A stretch of DNA of 64,000 bases from CAYYUA01 sp964542585 (GCA_964542585.1 CAZIUI010000012.1:22551-86550); one strand, 5' to 3'. Positions 34,358 to 43,166 are shown, numbered from the stretch's first letter. Notes: generated by a model not told the origin, from the letters alone. Numbers and translations: made by a program.

Positions 34358-35368
34358 TTAATCTTCGTCTAGGTTATACTTGGATACATCCATGCCAAAT
34401 GTTAATCCCTTGTCCCTCACAATTTCCTCAAGTTCAGCAAGGGATTTCTTACCAAAGTTGCGGAATTTTAACAGGTCGGCCACATCATGATTAACAAGAT
34501 CCCCCAAAGTTTGGATATCTGCTGCCCTCAGACAATTGTAAGCGCGTACTGATAAATCCAATTCCGTAAGAGGGGTTTTTAGTAACTTCCTCATGTGCAA
34601 GTAATCCTCATCTACTTGCTCGCTATCCTCTTGGGTTTCTTCGTTTATGGTAATATTCTCATCAGAAAATAAAGCAAAATGCTCTATCAGGATCCCAGAG
34701 GCCCGTTTTAAAGCATCTTGAGGAAGCACCGATCCATCCGTTATAACGGTAAGAGAAAGGTTCTCATAGTCGGTAGTTTGCCCAACACGGGTATCTTCCA
34801 CATTAAATTTTACGCGCTTGATAGGTGAAAAAGAAGCGTCAATGGCAATCTGGCCAATTGGTGCATCTGAGGGCTTATTATCTTCTGCTACAACAAACCC
34901 TCTTCCCTTTTCAATTTTAACTTGAATTTCGAAGCTAATTGAAGGTTCGATATTAGCAATCACCTTATCAGGATTGAGTACTTGAAAATTCTCAGACTCT
35001 TTGCTAATATCAGCTCCGGTGATTTGCTCTTGTCCTTCAGTTTTTACCTGAAGAATCTCTTCCTCGTCCTCACCTATTTGCTTAAGACGAATCTGTTTTA
35101 AGTTAAGAATAACTTCAACAACATCCTCCTTAACGCCATTGATACTTGAAAACTCATGATCAATGCCTGTAATGTTAATATTGGTGATAGCAAATCCTTC
35201 CAGTGATGATAAAAGGGTGCGCCTCAGGGCGTTACCAATAGTAACCCCGTATCCACGTTCCAATGGACCAAATTCAAATGTTCCTTCTTGATCAGAAACT
35301 TTGTGCATGACAATCTGATCAGGCATTTGAAAAACTTGGCTCTCAATAACGTTACTTTCTGCTGTCAT
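34358..35368 (-). CDS. rpoA: RNA polymerase alpha subunit
   Basis: 336 residues. The N-terminal dimerisation domain carries 'FGPLERGYGVTIGNALRRTLLSSL', followed by 'VEDTRVGQTTDYENL'. The C-terminal domain carries the helix-hairpin-helix 'LDLSVRAYNCLRAADIQTLGDL' and FGKKSLAELEE, which contacts UP elements and activators. The frame extends back to 35434 inside rpsD, but the ATG at 35368, 10 bases after the rpsD stop, gives the expected N-terminus (MTAESNVIE). Confidence 0.97.
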   Translation of the reverse strand: MTAESNVIESQVFQMPDQIVMHKVSDQEGTFEFGPLERGYGVTIGNALRRTLLSSLEGFAITNINITGIDHEFSSINGVKEDVVEVILNLKQIRLKQIGEDEEEILQVKTEGQEQITGADISKESENFQVLNPDKVIANIEPSISFEIQVKIEKGRGFVVAEDNKPSDAPIGQIAIDASFSPIKRVKFNVEDTRVGQTTDYENLSLTVITDGSVLPQDALKRASGILIEHFALFSDENITINEETQEDSEQVDEDYLHMRKLLKTPLTELDLSVRAYNCLRAADIQTLGDLVNHDVADLLKFRNFGKKSLAELEEIVRDKGLTFGMDVSKYNLDED

Positions 35369-35378
35369 AGTGGTTAGC

Positions 35379-35987
35379 TTATTTTGAGTAAAGCTCGACA
35401 ATGAGTGTTTCGTTGATGTTTTCCGGTATCTCATCTCTGCTAGGATAATTAAGGTACCGGCCTAATTTGGACTTCACATCAAAGTCAAGCCAATCATATT
35501 TTTTATTCTGGGCTTTATTTACTGCGTCCTCAATTACTCCAAGGGATTTTGAACGCTCCCTAACTTCAACAATATCACCGGGATTAAGGCTATAGGACGG
35601 AACGTCAACTATTTTTTGATTAACCTTTATATGACGATGGTTTACCAATTGCCGAGCACCTGCACGGGTGGGAGCAATTCCCAGACGGAAGACAACGTTG
35701 TCAAGTCGGGATTCAAGGGATTGAAGCAGGTTTTCACCTGTAATACCTTTTCTTCGGTTGGCCTTTTTGAAGGTATTAAAAAACTGTTTTTCCAATAACC
35801 CGTAAGTGTACTTTGCCTTCTGTTTTTCTGACAACTGCCGGGCGTATTCTGACATTTTAGCCCGCCTTTTAGCAGGGCCATGCTGACCCGGTGGGTATGG
35901 CTTTTTCGCTACACTTTCATCGGGTCCAAAAATCGGCTCTTTAAAACGCCTTGCGACCTTGGATTTAGCACCTCTGTATTTTCCCAT
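35379..35987 (-). CDS. rpsD: Ribosomal protein uS4
   Basis: 202 residues. Early assembly protein of the 30S body. The S4 RNA-binding fold lies at about 92-155 (SRLDNVVFRLGIAPTRAGAR, then 'VNHRHIKVN'). The N-terminus (MGKYRGAKSKVARRF) lacks a CxxC zinc knuckle, so this is the zinc-free form. It lies 20 bases after rpsK. Confidence 0.97.
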   Translation of the reverse strand: MGKYRGAKSKVARRFKEPIFGPDESVAKKPYPPGQHGPAKRRAKMSEYARQLSEKQKAKYTYGLLEKQFFNTFKKANRRKGITGENLLQSLESRLDNVVFRLGIAPTRAGARQLVNHRHIKVNQKIVDVPSYSLNPGDIVEVRERSKSLGVIEDAVNKAQNKKYDWLDFDVKSKLGRYLNYPSRDEIPENINETLIVELYSK

Positions 35988-36007
35988 TTATTATTGTTTT
36001 CTCGATA

Positions 36008-36403
36008 TTAAACTCTTCGCCTTTTGGGCGGGCGACAACCATTATGAGGAATCGGTGTCTGGTCTTGGATTCCGGTAATTTCTACGCCTGTATTATGAAT
36101 GGAACGGATTGCAGCTTCACGACCTGAACCGGGGCCTTTTACATATACTGCCGCTTTACGCATTCCCAGCTCATAGGCTCCTTTTGCACAATCTTCAGCT
36201 GCCGTTTGGGCAGCAAATGGTGTATTCTTTTTGGAACCCTTAAAGCCCATCTTTCCGGCAGAAGACCATGTTATTACCTCTCCATTGCCGTTAGTTATAG
36301 AAATGATAATATTGTTAAAAGTGGCTTGTATAAAAACGTTACCAATTTGATCTACTTTTACCTTCTTCTTCTTGGTAACAGTTCTGTTAGATTTTTTAGC
36401 CAT
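36008..36403 (-). CDS. rpsK: Ribosomal protein uS11
   Basis: 131 residues. 30S platform protein. The signatures VKGPGSGREAAIRS and the C-terminal 'DQTPIPHNGCRPPKRRRV' are typical. The N-terminus has a Lys-rich extension (KKSNRTVTKKKKVKV). Confidence 0.97.
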   Translation of the reverse strand: MAKKSNRTVTKKKKVKVDQIGNVFIQATFNNIIISITNGNGEVITWSSAGKMGFKGSKKNTPFAAQTAAEDCAKGAYELGMRKAAVYVKGPGSGREAAIRSIHNTGVEITGIQDQTPIPHNGCRPPKRRRV

Positions 36404-36446
36404 ATGATTACGTTTGTAGCTTCATCCAGTTAATATACTTAAGTAG

Positions 36447-36824
36447 TTATTTGACAGCTTTCTTTTTATTGGCCACAGTACGCTTCCGGCCTTTTTTTGT
36501 ACGAGCGTTTGTCCGAGTCCGTTGCCCTTTAGCCGGCAAACTCTTCCGATGGCGAACTCCCCTGTAACACCCAATATCCGTTAAACGCTTTATGTTAGTT
36601 TGAACTTCTCCTCTGAGCTCACCCTCTGTCCGATAGTTGTTATTAATGACCTCCCGAATCCTGGTTAGTTGATCATCATCCCAATCTCTTACACGGGTAT
36701 CGGAATCTACTTCTGCCTCTTTTAGAATTTGATTGGCTAATGTGTGGCCAATACCAAAAAGGTAGGTTAAACCAATATTTCCCTTTTTATCCTTGGGAAG
36801 ATCAATTCCTTTAATACGCGCCAT
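36447..36824 (-). CDS. rpsM: Ribosomal protein uS13
   Basis: 125 residues. 30S head protein that contacts the P-site tRNA and the 50S subunit. Typical features are the helix-two-turn-helix 'YLFGIGHTLANQIL', then 'IGCYRGVRHRKSLP' and the basic tail GQRTRTNARTKKGRKR. The rpmJ stop lies 5 bases before its ATG. Confidence 0.97.
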   Translation of the reverse strand: MARIKGIDLPKDKKGNIGLTYLFGIGHTLANQILKEAEVDSDTRVRDWDDDQLTRIREVINNNYRTEGELRGEVQTNIKRLTDIGCYRGVRHRKSLPAKGQRTRTNARTKKGRKRTVANKKKAVK

Positions 36825-36829
36825 GGTCT

Positions 36830-36946
36830 TTACCCTTGTCTTTGTTTATACCTAGGATTTCGTTTGTTGATCACATACAAGCGTCCTTTGCGCTTTACCA
36901 CCTTGCAATCTGCACTTCTCTTTTTAATTGATGCTTTGACTTTCAT
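36830..36946 (-). CDS. rpmJ: Ribosomal protein bL36
   Basis: Very short gene (38 residues) found by reading the gap between rpsM and infA. It starts MKVKASIKKRSADCKVVKRK and ends in 'NPRYKQRQG'. The usual four zinc ligands (CxxC...CxxxxH) are missing, leaving a single Cys14, so it is the zinc-independent C-minus form. It sits between infA (10 bases) and rpsM (5 bases). Confidence 0.95.
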   Translation of the reverse strand: MKVKASIKKRSADCKVVKRKGRLYVINKRNPRYKQRQG

Positions 36947-36956
36947 AAGCTGTCAG

Positions 36957-37175
36957 TTATTTATACCGGTAGGTAATACGACCCTTTGATAGATCGTATG
37001 GAGAAATTTCAACGCGTACTTTATCACCGGGAAGAATGCGAATATAATACATACGCATCTTACCAGAAATATGAGCTAAAACCTCGTGACCATTTTCAAG
37101 CTCAACACGAAACATAGCATTGGGCATAGCTTCTGTTATTGTTCCGTCTTGAGTTATTGCCTTTTGTTTTGCCAT
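36957..37175 (-). CDS. infA: Translation initiation factor IF-1
   Basis: 72 residues, one S1/OB fold that occupies the 30S A site during initiation. Motifs include 'AKQKAITQDGTI', 'ALPNAMF'-type EAMPNAMFRVEL, HISGKMR and 'DLSKGRITYRYK'. It is the first alpha-cluster gene after secY; no map gene lies between them. Confidence 0.97.
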   Translation of the reverse strand: MAKQKAITQDGTITEAMPNAMFRVELENGHEVLAHISGKMRMYYIRILPGDKVRVEISPYDLSKGRITYRYK

Positions 37176-37232
37176 AAAACCCTTTAAGAAAAGTGTTGCA
37201 AAAGTAAGGGAATTTGCGCGGTACGCAAAGTA

Positions 37233-38594
37233 CTAAGCAACGCCACCCATTGAGGAGTTTTTACCCTTGACGCGACCACTTTTCATCAGGCCGTCATAAT
37301 GGCGCATAAGCAGATGACTTTCAATTTGCTGAAGGGTGTCCAGAACAACTCCTACCATAATAAGCAGAGAAGTACCTCCGTAAAACTGCGCAAATTGCGT
37401 GTTTACATTCATCTGCATAGCTACTGCCGGGAATACTGCAACTATAGCTAAGAAAATGGAACCAGGAAGAGTAATACGACTCATTACAGTATCTATGTAT
37501 TCAGCTGTCTTTTTACCCGGTTTAACGCCCGGAATAAATCCTCCATTTCTCTTCAGGTCATCTGCTATTTGTTTTGAATTCACGGTGACTGCCGTGTAAA
37601 AGTAGGTAAAAAGAATGATAAGCGTACCGAAAGTGATATTGTAACTAAGAGAGGAAAAGTCAGTAAAGGAGGCCGCAAACCCTTGCATAGTTGATCCGGG
37701 AAAGGCTTGTGCAATAGTCGATGGGATAAACATCAATGCTTGAGCAAAAATGATGGGCATTACGCCGGCGGAATTCACCTTTAAAGGAAGAAACTGCCGA
37801 ACCCCTCCATATTGACGATTACCTACAACACGCTTAGCATATTGAATAGGTATTCTCCGGGTACCTTTTACAAGGAGTACAACTGCTAAAATGACAAACA
37901 GCAACAATACAATCTCTAATAGAAAGATTACCAATCCCCCTCCTGCCTCGGATAAACGGGTATCAAATTCAGCGATCAGAGCAGTTGGCAAACGGGCTAT
38001 AATCCCAATCATGATTAATAACGAAATACCGTTTCCAATGCCTTTATCTGAAATCCGTTCACCTAGCCACATAACGAAAACAGTTCCTGTGGTCAGGATG
38101 ATAACATTTGAGATTGTAAAAAACAGGGGAGATAAAACTTCTGGATTTGTAACCGATACCAATGCTCCACCTACTGTACTTTGCAGATTTACGATAAACC
38201 CAATTGACTGCGCAGCTGTGATAGCAATGGTTAAAACACGGGTTATCTGGTTAAGCTTTTGCTGCCCTGATTCTCCTTCCCTTTGAAGCTTTTGGAAGTA
38301 AGGGACTGCAATTCCCAAAAGTTGGATAACAATTGAGGCCGATATGTAAGGCATAATTCCAAGAGCAAGCACTGAGGCCCTTGAAAATGCACCGCCAGCA
38401 AACATGTTAATTAAGCCTAAGATCCCTTGAGAGGTTTGCTGTGCATATTCATCCAAGGCGTTGGGGTCAACACCAGGAAGCACAACAAAGGAACCTAACC
38501 GGTATATAAGCAGAAACCCCAGGGTGTTGAGAATCCTAACCCTGAGGTCTTCTACATTGTAGATATTTTGGATGGTTTCAATGATCTTTCTCAT
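37233..38594 (-). CDS. secY: Protein translocase channel SecY
   Basis: 453 residues with about ten membrane helices, forming the protein-conducting channel with SecE and driven by SecA. Family blocks include 'RLGSFVVLPGVDPNAL', the plug region 'GILGLINMFAGGAFSRASVLALGIMPYIS', 'GIGNGISLLI' and the cytoplasmic loop 'RRIPIQYAKRVV'. Its start overlaps the rplO stop by 4 bases (ATGA), which implies translational coupling. Confidence 0.97.
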   Translation of the reverse strand: MRKIIETIQNIYNVEDLRVRILNTLGFLLIYRLGSFVVLPGVDPNALDEYAQQTSQGILGLINMFAGGAFSRASVLALGIMPYISASIVIQLLGIAVPYFQKLQREGESGQQKLNQITRVLTIAITAAQSIGFIVNLQSTVGGALVSVTNPEVLSPLFFTISNVIILTTGTVFVMWLGERISDKGIGNGISLLIMIGIIARLPTALIAEFDTRLSEAGGGLVIFLLEIVLLLFVILAVVLLVKGTRRIPIQYAKRVVGNRQYGGVRQFLPLKVNSAGVMPIIFAQALMFIPSTIAQAFPGSTMQGFAASFTDFSSLSYNITFGTLIILFTYFYTAVTVNSKQIADDLKRNGGFIPGVKPGKKTAEYIDTVMSRITLPGSIFLAIVAVFPAVAMQMNVNTQFAQFYGGTSLLIMVGVVLDTLQQIESHLLMRHYDGLMKSGRVKGKNSSMGGVA

Positions 38595-39046
38595 TGATCG
38601 CGAAGGTTTTTGGCTTGTCCACCAGCGCTTTCAATAGCTTCTTTAGCGCCTTTTGAAAAAGCATCTGCTTCAATTTGAACTTTAGCTTGTAGCGATCCTC
38701 GCCCCAGGACTTTAAGCCGCTGATTCTTTTTAACTACACCAAGTTGGATCAGCTGCTCTTTATTCAAGTCAGTGATACCATGCTTATCAGCGAGGTGTTG
38801 AACCTTTTCAAGGTTTAGTGGGACATAGGTTTTTTGATTTGGATTTTTAAAACCAAACTTAGGAACCCTACGGTATAAAGGGTAACCCCCACCCTCAAAT
38901 CCAGGATTAATCCTATACCCGGACCTAGATTTCGCACCGTTATTACCGCGGCCAGCCGTCTGACCTAAGTCAGAACCCTGCCCCCTTCCTACTCTCTTTC
39001 GTTTGTGAGTACTTCCTTTTGCAGGCTTTAGATTACTCAAGTCCAT
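38591..39046 (-). CDS. rplO: Ribosomal protein uL15
   Basis: 151 residues. The Gly/Arg-rich N-terminal arm (KRKRVGRGQGSDLGQTAGRG) threads into 23S rRNA; the C-terminal globular domain has 'LKVLGRGSL' and 'AKEAIESAGG'. It overlaps secY by 4 bases and follows rpmD after 2 bases. Confidence 0.97.
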   Translation of the reverse strand: MDLSNLKPAKGSTHKRKRVGRGQGSDLGQTAGRGNNGAKSRSGYRINPGFEGGGYPLYRRVPKFGFKNPNQKTYVPLNLEKVQHLADKHGITDLNKEQLIQLGVVKKNQRLKVLGRGSLQAKVQIEADAFSKGAKEAIESAGGQAKNLRDQ

Positions 39047-39048
39047 AT

Positions 39049-39231
39049 CTATGCTACGGTTTCAACTTTAACCAAATGGTTTACTTTTCTTACCATCCCT
39101 TGTATTTGGGGATTTTTAGTCTTGACGACCGATTGCTCCCTGCGAGTAATTCCAAGAGCACTCAGGGTATCTTTTTGCTTTTGCGGCCGATCGATCATGC
39201 TTTTGACAAGGGTAATCTTTATCTGTTCCAT
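39049..39231 (-). CDS. rpmD: Ribosomal protein uL30
   Basis: 60 residues. The pattern 'IKITLVKSMIDRPQKQKDTLSALG' with 'VKTKNPQIQGMVRKVNHLV' is diagnostic. Many bacteria lack this protein; here it is kept between rpsE (6 bases) and rplO (2 bases). Confidence 0.95.
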   Translation of the reverse strand: MEQIKITLVKSMIDRPQKQKDTLSALGITRREQSVVKTKNPQIQGMVRKVNHLVKVETVA

Positions 39232-39237
39232 AGTTTA

Positions 39238-39753
39238 TTAACCGTTGAAAACACGTTCAAGACTCAAATCACGAGTTTGAGCAACTGTAATTGGATCTTT
39301 TATTTCAGTAAGTCCCTGAATAGTAGCTTTCACCACATTATGAGGGTTAGAGGAGCCTTTTGACTTGGCAAGCACATCTTTTACCCCTACACTTTCTAAA
39401 ACAGCTCTCATCGGGCCTCCCGCTTTTACGCCCGTACCAGGTGCAGCCGGCTTTATCAATATTTTAGCTCCGCTGAATTTCGTTTCTGTTTCGTGGGCAA
39501 TAGTCCCGTTTATTAACGGAATACGAATAAGGGCTTTTTTAGCGTCATTTACGCCTTTATTGATGGCTTCAGTCACCTCTCTTGCTTTTCCTAAACCATA
39601 ACCAACAACACCACTACCATCACCTACCACTACAATAGCCGAAAAACTAAAAGTACGCCCACCTTGATTGACTTTAGCTACACGGTTAATGGCAACCACC
39701 TTCTCTGTTAATTCAAGTTCGCTGGAACGTACCCTTTTTATGTGAGAGTTCAT
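39238..39753 (-). CDS. rpsE: Ribosomal protein uS5
   Basis: 171 residues. 30S body protein important for decoding accuracy. The double-stranded RNA-binding fold at about 15-80 contains the loop VAKVNQGGRTFSFSA and 'VVGYGLGKAREV'. The loop is where spectinomycin-resistance changes occur; residue 30 here is Gln where most bacteria have Lys (see findings). Only 16 bases separate it from rplR. Confidence 0.97.
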   Translation of the reverse strand: MNSHIKRVRSSELELTEKVVAINRVAKVNQGGRTFSFSAIVVVGDGSGVVGYGLGKAREVTEAINKGVNDAKKALIRIPLINGTIAHETETKFSGAKILIKPAAPGTGVKAGGPMRAVLESVGVKDVLAKSKGSSNPHNVVKATIQGLTEIKDPITVAQTRDLSLERVFNG

Positions 39754-39769
39754 ATCTAATTATTTACAT

Positions 39770-40138
39770 TTATAAATTTAAGCCACCTTCACGAGCACCA
39801 TCGGCTAAAGCTTTTACACGACCGTGATAGAGGTAGACGTTACGGTCAAAAACTACCTGGGAAACATTGGCATCTCGGGCTTTAGCAGCAAGCTGTTTAC
39901 CAACCTCAAAAGAAGCATCAGTTTTTGTAAGACCGCTTATTTGATCCTTCACTGAATGGTCAAAAGTAGAGCAATGCGCAATGGTATGTCCTTGATAATC
40001 ATCAATAACCTGCGCATATATTCGCTTGTTGCTTTTAAACACACACAAACGTGGTTTTGAGGAGGTGCCCGTAATTTTTTTTCGAATACCCCTTCTAAGT
40101 CGGGACCTTCTTGATTTAACGCGTTTTAAGCTATCCAT
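39770..40138 (-). CDS. rplR: Ribosomal protein uL18
   Basis: 122 residues. Binds 5S rRNA with uL5 (rplE, also in this cluster). Motifs: RSRLRRGIRKKITGTSSKPR, 'LCVFKSNKRIYAQVIDD', and the ending 'YHGRVKALADGAREGGL'. Confidence 0.97.
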   Translation of the reverse strand: MDSLKRVKSRRSRLRRGIRKKITGTSSKPRLCVFKSNKRIYAQVIDDYQGHTIAHCSTFDHSVKDQISGLTKTDASFEVGKQLAAKARDANVSQVVFDRNVYLYHGRVKALADGAREGGLNL

Positions 40139-40149
40139 TTATTGTTACT

Positions 40150-40704
40150 TTATTTTCCTCCAGCTTTTCCTTCCTTATGCCGGACAACTTCATCCACTAA
40201 GCGGATACCTTTGCCTTTGTAAGGTTCTGGTTTTCTAAGTGAGCGTATTTTGTGAGCAACTTGCCCAACTAGTTGTTTATCATAGCTTTCCAAGGTTACC
40301 GTTGGATTGGCTCCTTTAGCAGTTTCTGTACTAACCTTTATTTCATCGGGTATTTGAATAATGATGTCATGCGAGTAGCCAACGGAAAGTTCCAGCATTT
40401 GGCCTTGGTTGGTAGCCTTGTAACCAACTCCCTGAAGTTCCAGCTTTTTTACAAAACCTTCGTGAACACCGGTAGTACAATTACTCAGCAAGGATCTGAA
40501 TAAACCATGGTAAGCTCTGTGACGTTTTTGATTAGTTGGCCGTTCAACTTTTAGTTCACCATTTTCTTGCTTAACAGTAAGATCAGGATGAACGGCTTGG
40601 GTCATTTCACCTTTAGGGCCTTTGAAATGAACAACATTATTGTCTCCAATAGAGATTTCAACACCTTCAGGAATGCTTATGGGTAATTTACCTATCCGTG
40701 ACAT
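40150..40704 (-). CDS. rplF: Ribosomal protein uL6
   Basis: 184 residues. Two related alpha/beta repeats near the factor-binding site: the first begins 'SRIGKLPISIPEGVEI', the second holds 'LELQGVGYKA' and the typical end 'KIRSLRKPEPYKGKGI' followed by RLVDEVVRHKEGKAGGK. Confidence 0.97.
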   Translation of the reverse strand: MSRIGKLPISIPEGVEISIGDNNVVHFKGPKGEMTQAVHPDLTVKQENGELKVERPTNQKRHRAYHGLFRSLLSNCTTGVHEGFVKKLELQGVGYKATNQGQMLELSVGYSHDIIIQIPDEIKVSTETAKGANPTVTLESYDKQLVGQVAHKIRSLRKPEPYKGKGIRLVDEVVRHKEGKAGGK

Positions 40705-40716
40705 AGGATATGTTTT

Positions 40717-41112
40717 TTAATAAATGTAGCAAACAAGTTCACCACCAACATTAAGCTTTCGAGCTTCCTTATCGGTCATAACCCCACTTGGAGTTGACAC
40801 TACAGCGACACCTAATCCATTGTAAACCTTTGGAAGGGTTTTAGCCTTAGTATACTTGCGAAGACCTGGCGTACTAAAGCGCTGCAAGGCGCTGATAGCT
40901 GGGTTACCGGTTTTGTAATCATACTTTAAGGCAATCTTAATATTACCTTGGGGTTTTGTGTCCTCAAACTTAAAGTTGAGAATATATCCTTTATCATAAA
41001 GAATCTTGGTAATGCTTTTGCGCATGTTAGAAGCTGGGATATCAACAACCCGCTTCTTAGCCATTATAGAATTACGTACTTGGGTCAAAAAATCTCCTAT
41101 CGTATCAGCCAT
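40717..41112 (-). CDS. rpsH: Ribosomal protein uS8
   Basis: 131 residues. Starts 'DTIGDFLTQVRNSI' and ends 'GVMTDKEARKLNVGGELVCY' plus IY; the conserved 'VVSTPSGVMTD' is present. It binds the central domain of 16S rRNA; in E. coli it represses the spc operon, but no mimic structure was identified here. Confidence 0.97.
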   Translation of the reverse strand: MADTIGDFLTQVRNSIMAKKRVVDIPASNMRKSITKILYDKGYILNFKFEDTKPQGNIKIALKYDYKTGNPAISALQRFSTPGLRKYTKAKTLPKVYNGLGVAVVSTPSGVMTDKEARKLNVGGELVCYIY

Positions 41113-41124
41113 AAATTTCGCTTT

Positions 41125-41394
41125 TTACCAGCTAGATTTTTTGATTCCAGGAATTATACCTTGATGAGCCAGCTGCCGGAAAACGTTCCTGCAGAGACCG
41201 AATTGTCTAATGTATCCATTAGGACGACCAGTCATGCTGCACCTGTTTCTGATCCTAGTGGGAGATGAGTTTCGTGGTAATTTGTCAAGACCCCGCGTGT
41301 CTCCCTGTTGTTTAAGTTGCTTTCGCTTTTCAGCATACTTATTGTGAAGTTCTCGCCTTTTCCGATCTCTAACCCATACGGAGAGTTTTGACAT
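41125..41394 (-). CDS. rpsN: Ribosomal protein uS14, zinc-free long form
   Basis: 89 residues, the long form. The C-terminal core 'RNRCSMTGRPNGYIRQFGLC' then 'RNVFRQLAHQGIIPGIKKSSW' lacks the CxxC pairs of the short zinc form, leaving only isolated cysteines. Confidence 0.97.
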   Translation of the reverse strand: MSKLSVWVRDRKRRELHNKYAEKRKQLKQQGDTRGLDKLPRNSSPTRIRNRCSMTGRPNGYIRQFGLCRNVFRQLAHQGIIPGIKKSSW

Positions 41395-41398
41395 ATGA

Positions 41399-41959
41399 TT
41401 ATTCTTGATTTTGGTTTTGGAATGGTAAGCCTAAAGCCTTTAACAGCTCAAGCGCTTCCTTATCAGTTGATGCAGTTGTTACAAAGGTAATATCTAACCC
41501 ATTAATTCGCTGCACGCGGTCTATATTAATTTCAGGAAAGATAATCTGCTCACTTACTCCAAGCGTATAATTACCCCTTCCATCAAATCCTTTATCACTA
41601 ATTCCCTGAAAGTCACGAACGCGCGGAAGTGCAATAGCAATCAACCTTTCTATAAACTCGTACATCCTTTTACGCCTTAGGGTAACTTTAGCACCAATTG
41701 GCATGCCTTCCCTTAACTTAAAACTGGAAACCGATCTTTTAGCGTACGTGGGAACGGCTTTTTGTCCAGCAACAGCTGAGAGCTCTTCAATCGCCTGGTC
41801 TAAAATCTTCTTATCGGTTACAGCAGCCCCTACCCCTTGGTTTAACACAACTTTTTTAAGCCGTGGAACTTCCATAGGGTTGCGATAACCCATCTCAGAT
41901 TGTAGATTAGGCAGTACTGTTTGTTTAAAGCGTTCTTCTATGGTGGGCTGATAGCTCAT
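41399..41959 (-). CDS. rplE: Ribosomal protein uL5
   Basis: 186 residues. 5S rRNA-binding protein of the central protuberance. Motifs: 'NPMEVPRLKKVVLNQGVG', 'KLREGMPIGAKVTLR', 'DFQGISDKGFDGRGNY' and 'GLDITFVTTA'. Its ATG shares one base with the rplX stop (TAATG), indicating coupled translation. Confidence 0.97.
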   Translation of the reverse strand: MSYQPTIEERFKQTVLPNLQSEMGYRNPMEVPRLKKVVLNQGVGAAVTDKKILDQAIEELSAVAGQKAVPTYAKRSVSSFKLREGMPIGAKVTLRRKRMYEFIERLIAIALPRVRDFQGISDKGFDGRGNYTLGVSEQIIFPEINIDRVQRINGLDITFVTTASTDKEALELLKALGLPFQNQNQE

Positions 41960-42300
41960 TAGTCAATATCCTCCCCTGTTTTTTTTGAATACCTAACTAA
42001 TTTATTGTCATCATTACGCTTGCGACCAACCCTGGTAGGCTCACCACTTTTAGGCTCAAGGACCATCAGATTAGAGAGATCCACAGGTCCTTCTTGCTTC
42101 CTGATACCTCCCTGTTGGTCTTGCTGATTAGGCTTAACGTGCTTAGATATCATATTAACGTTTTCAACCAAAGCTCGACCCTCTTTGGGACGAACCGCCA
42201 AAATGCGGCCGGTTGAGCCTTTATCATTACCAGCAATCACCTTAACCTTATCTCCGCGCTTAATATTGACTTTAGGTAGCTGATTTTTCCTTTTACTCAT
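41959..42300 (-). CDS. rplX: Ribosomal protein uL24
   Basis: 113 residues. KOW motif near the N-terminus (INIKRGDKVKVIAGNDKGS-type, here VNIKRGDKVKVIAGNDKGS), then 'VENVNMISKHVKPNQQ'. Initiates 50S assembly. Confidence 0.97.
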   Translation of the reverse strand: MSKRKNQLPKVNIKRGDKVKVIAGNDKGSTGRILAVRPKEGRALVENVNMISKHVKPNQQDQQGGIRKQEGPVDLSNLMVLEPKSGEPTRVGRKRNDDNKLVRYSKKTGEDID

Positions 42301-42312
42301 AGTTCCAATTGC

Positions 42313-42681
42313 TTATAAAACCTCTGGTGCTAATGAAATAATTCTCATGAAACGCTTCTCGCGTAATTCCCTCGCAACGGGACCGAAAATTCTTGTAGCT
42401 CTTGGCTCATGTGCTTGGTTTAACAATACACATGCATTTTCATCAAATCGGATGTAAGTGCCATCCTCTCTAGCTATCTCTTTACTACTCCTTACAACTA
42501 CAGCTCGGGATACCGTACCTTTTCGAATGGCACTATTAGGAATAGCAGACTTTACGGATACCGTTACGATATCACCCACTTTGGCATAGCGAATTCCTGT
42601 TCCACCCAGAACCGCAATAACCGAAGCTTGTTTAGCTCCACTATTGTCCGCTACTTTTAAAACCGTTTCTTTTTGTACCAT
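42313..42681 (-). CDS. rplN: Ribosomal protein uL14
   Basis: 122 residues. Five-stranded barrel protein at the subunit interface. Starts 'VQKETVLKVADNSGAKQ'; ends 'RIFGPVARELREKRFMRIIS' plus LAPEVL, both characteristic. Confidence 0.97.
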   Translation of the reverse strand: MVQKETVLKVADNSGAKQASVIAVLGGTGIRYAKVGDIVTVSVKSAIPNSAIRKGTVSRAVVVRSSKEIAREDGTYIRFDENACVLLNQAHEPRATRIFGPVARELREKRFMRIISLAPEVL

Positions 42682-42685
42682 TTTA

Positions 42686-42955
42686 TTATTTAGCTCTTTC
42701 GAGAATTTCGACCAGTCGCCACCTTTTATCTTTACTAAGCGGGCGGGTTTCCATTAATTGCACCAGATCCCCAATATTGGCATCATTTTGCTCATCATGA
42801 GCCTTAAATCGGGACGTGCGGGTTATAAACTTGCCGTAAAGGTTATGCTTTTGCCGGCGCTCAACACTTACCACAACGGATTTATCCATCTGGTTTTTTA
42901 CTACACGGCCAGTCAGCTCTTTCCGTGAATTTCTTTCCTTTTGTTTTTGCTCCAT
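42686..42955 (-). CDS. rpsQ: Ribosomal protein uS17
   Basis: 89 residues from the ATG at 42955, which lies 4 bases after the rpmC stop. An ATG at 42967 would add four residues and overlap rpmC, so it is less likely. OB-fold motifs: 'RKELTGRVVKNQMDKSVVVS', 'HDEQNDANIGDLVQLMETRP' and 'SKDKRWRLVEIL'. Confidence 0.96.
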   Translation of the reverse strand: MEQKQKERNSRKELTGRVVKNQMDKSVVVSVERRQKHNLYGKFITRTSRFKAHDEQNDANIGDLVQLMETRPLSKDKRWRLVEILERAK

Positions 42956-42959
42956 GGAG

Positions 42960-43154
42960 TTATGCATTTAACTCACGTTTACGCATTTCAGTCTTTAAAC
43001 GTGCTATAGTCTTTCGGGTATTTTTCATCTTGCTCGGATCATCCAATGGTGATACAGCATGGGCAAGTTTCAACTTCATGAGTTGATCTTTCTGCTCTTG
43101 GATGATATCTCTAATTTCTTTACTGGTCAACTCTCGTATTTCATTGTTCCTCAT
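42960..43154 (-). CDS. rpmC: Ribosomal protein uL29
   Basis: 64 residues, two long helices beside the exit tunnel. Motifs 'RELTSKEIRDIIQEQKDQLM' and 'KNTRKTIARLKTEMRKREL' fit the family. Confidence 0.96.
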   Translation of the reverse strand: MRNNEIRELTSKEIRDIIQEQKDQLMKLKLAHAVSPLDDPSKMKNTRKTIARLKTEMRKRELNA

Positions 43155-43166
43155 GATATCAGCTTT

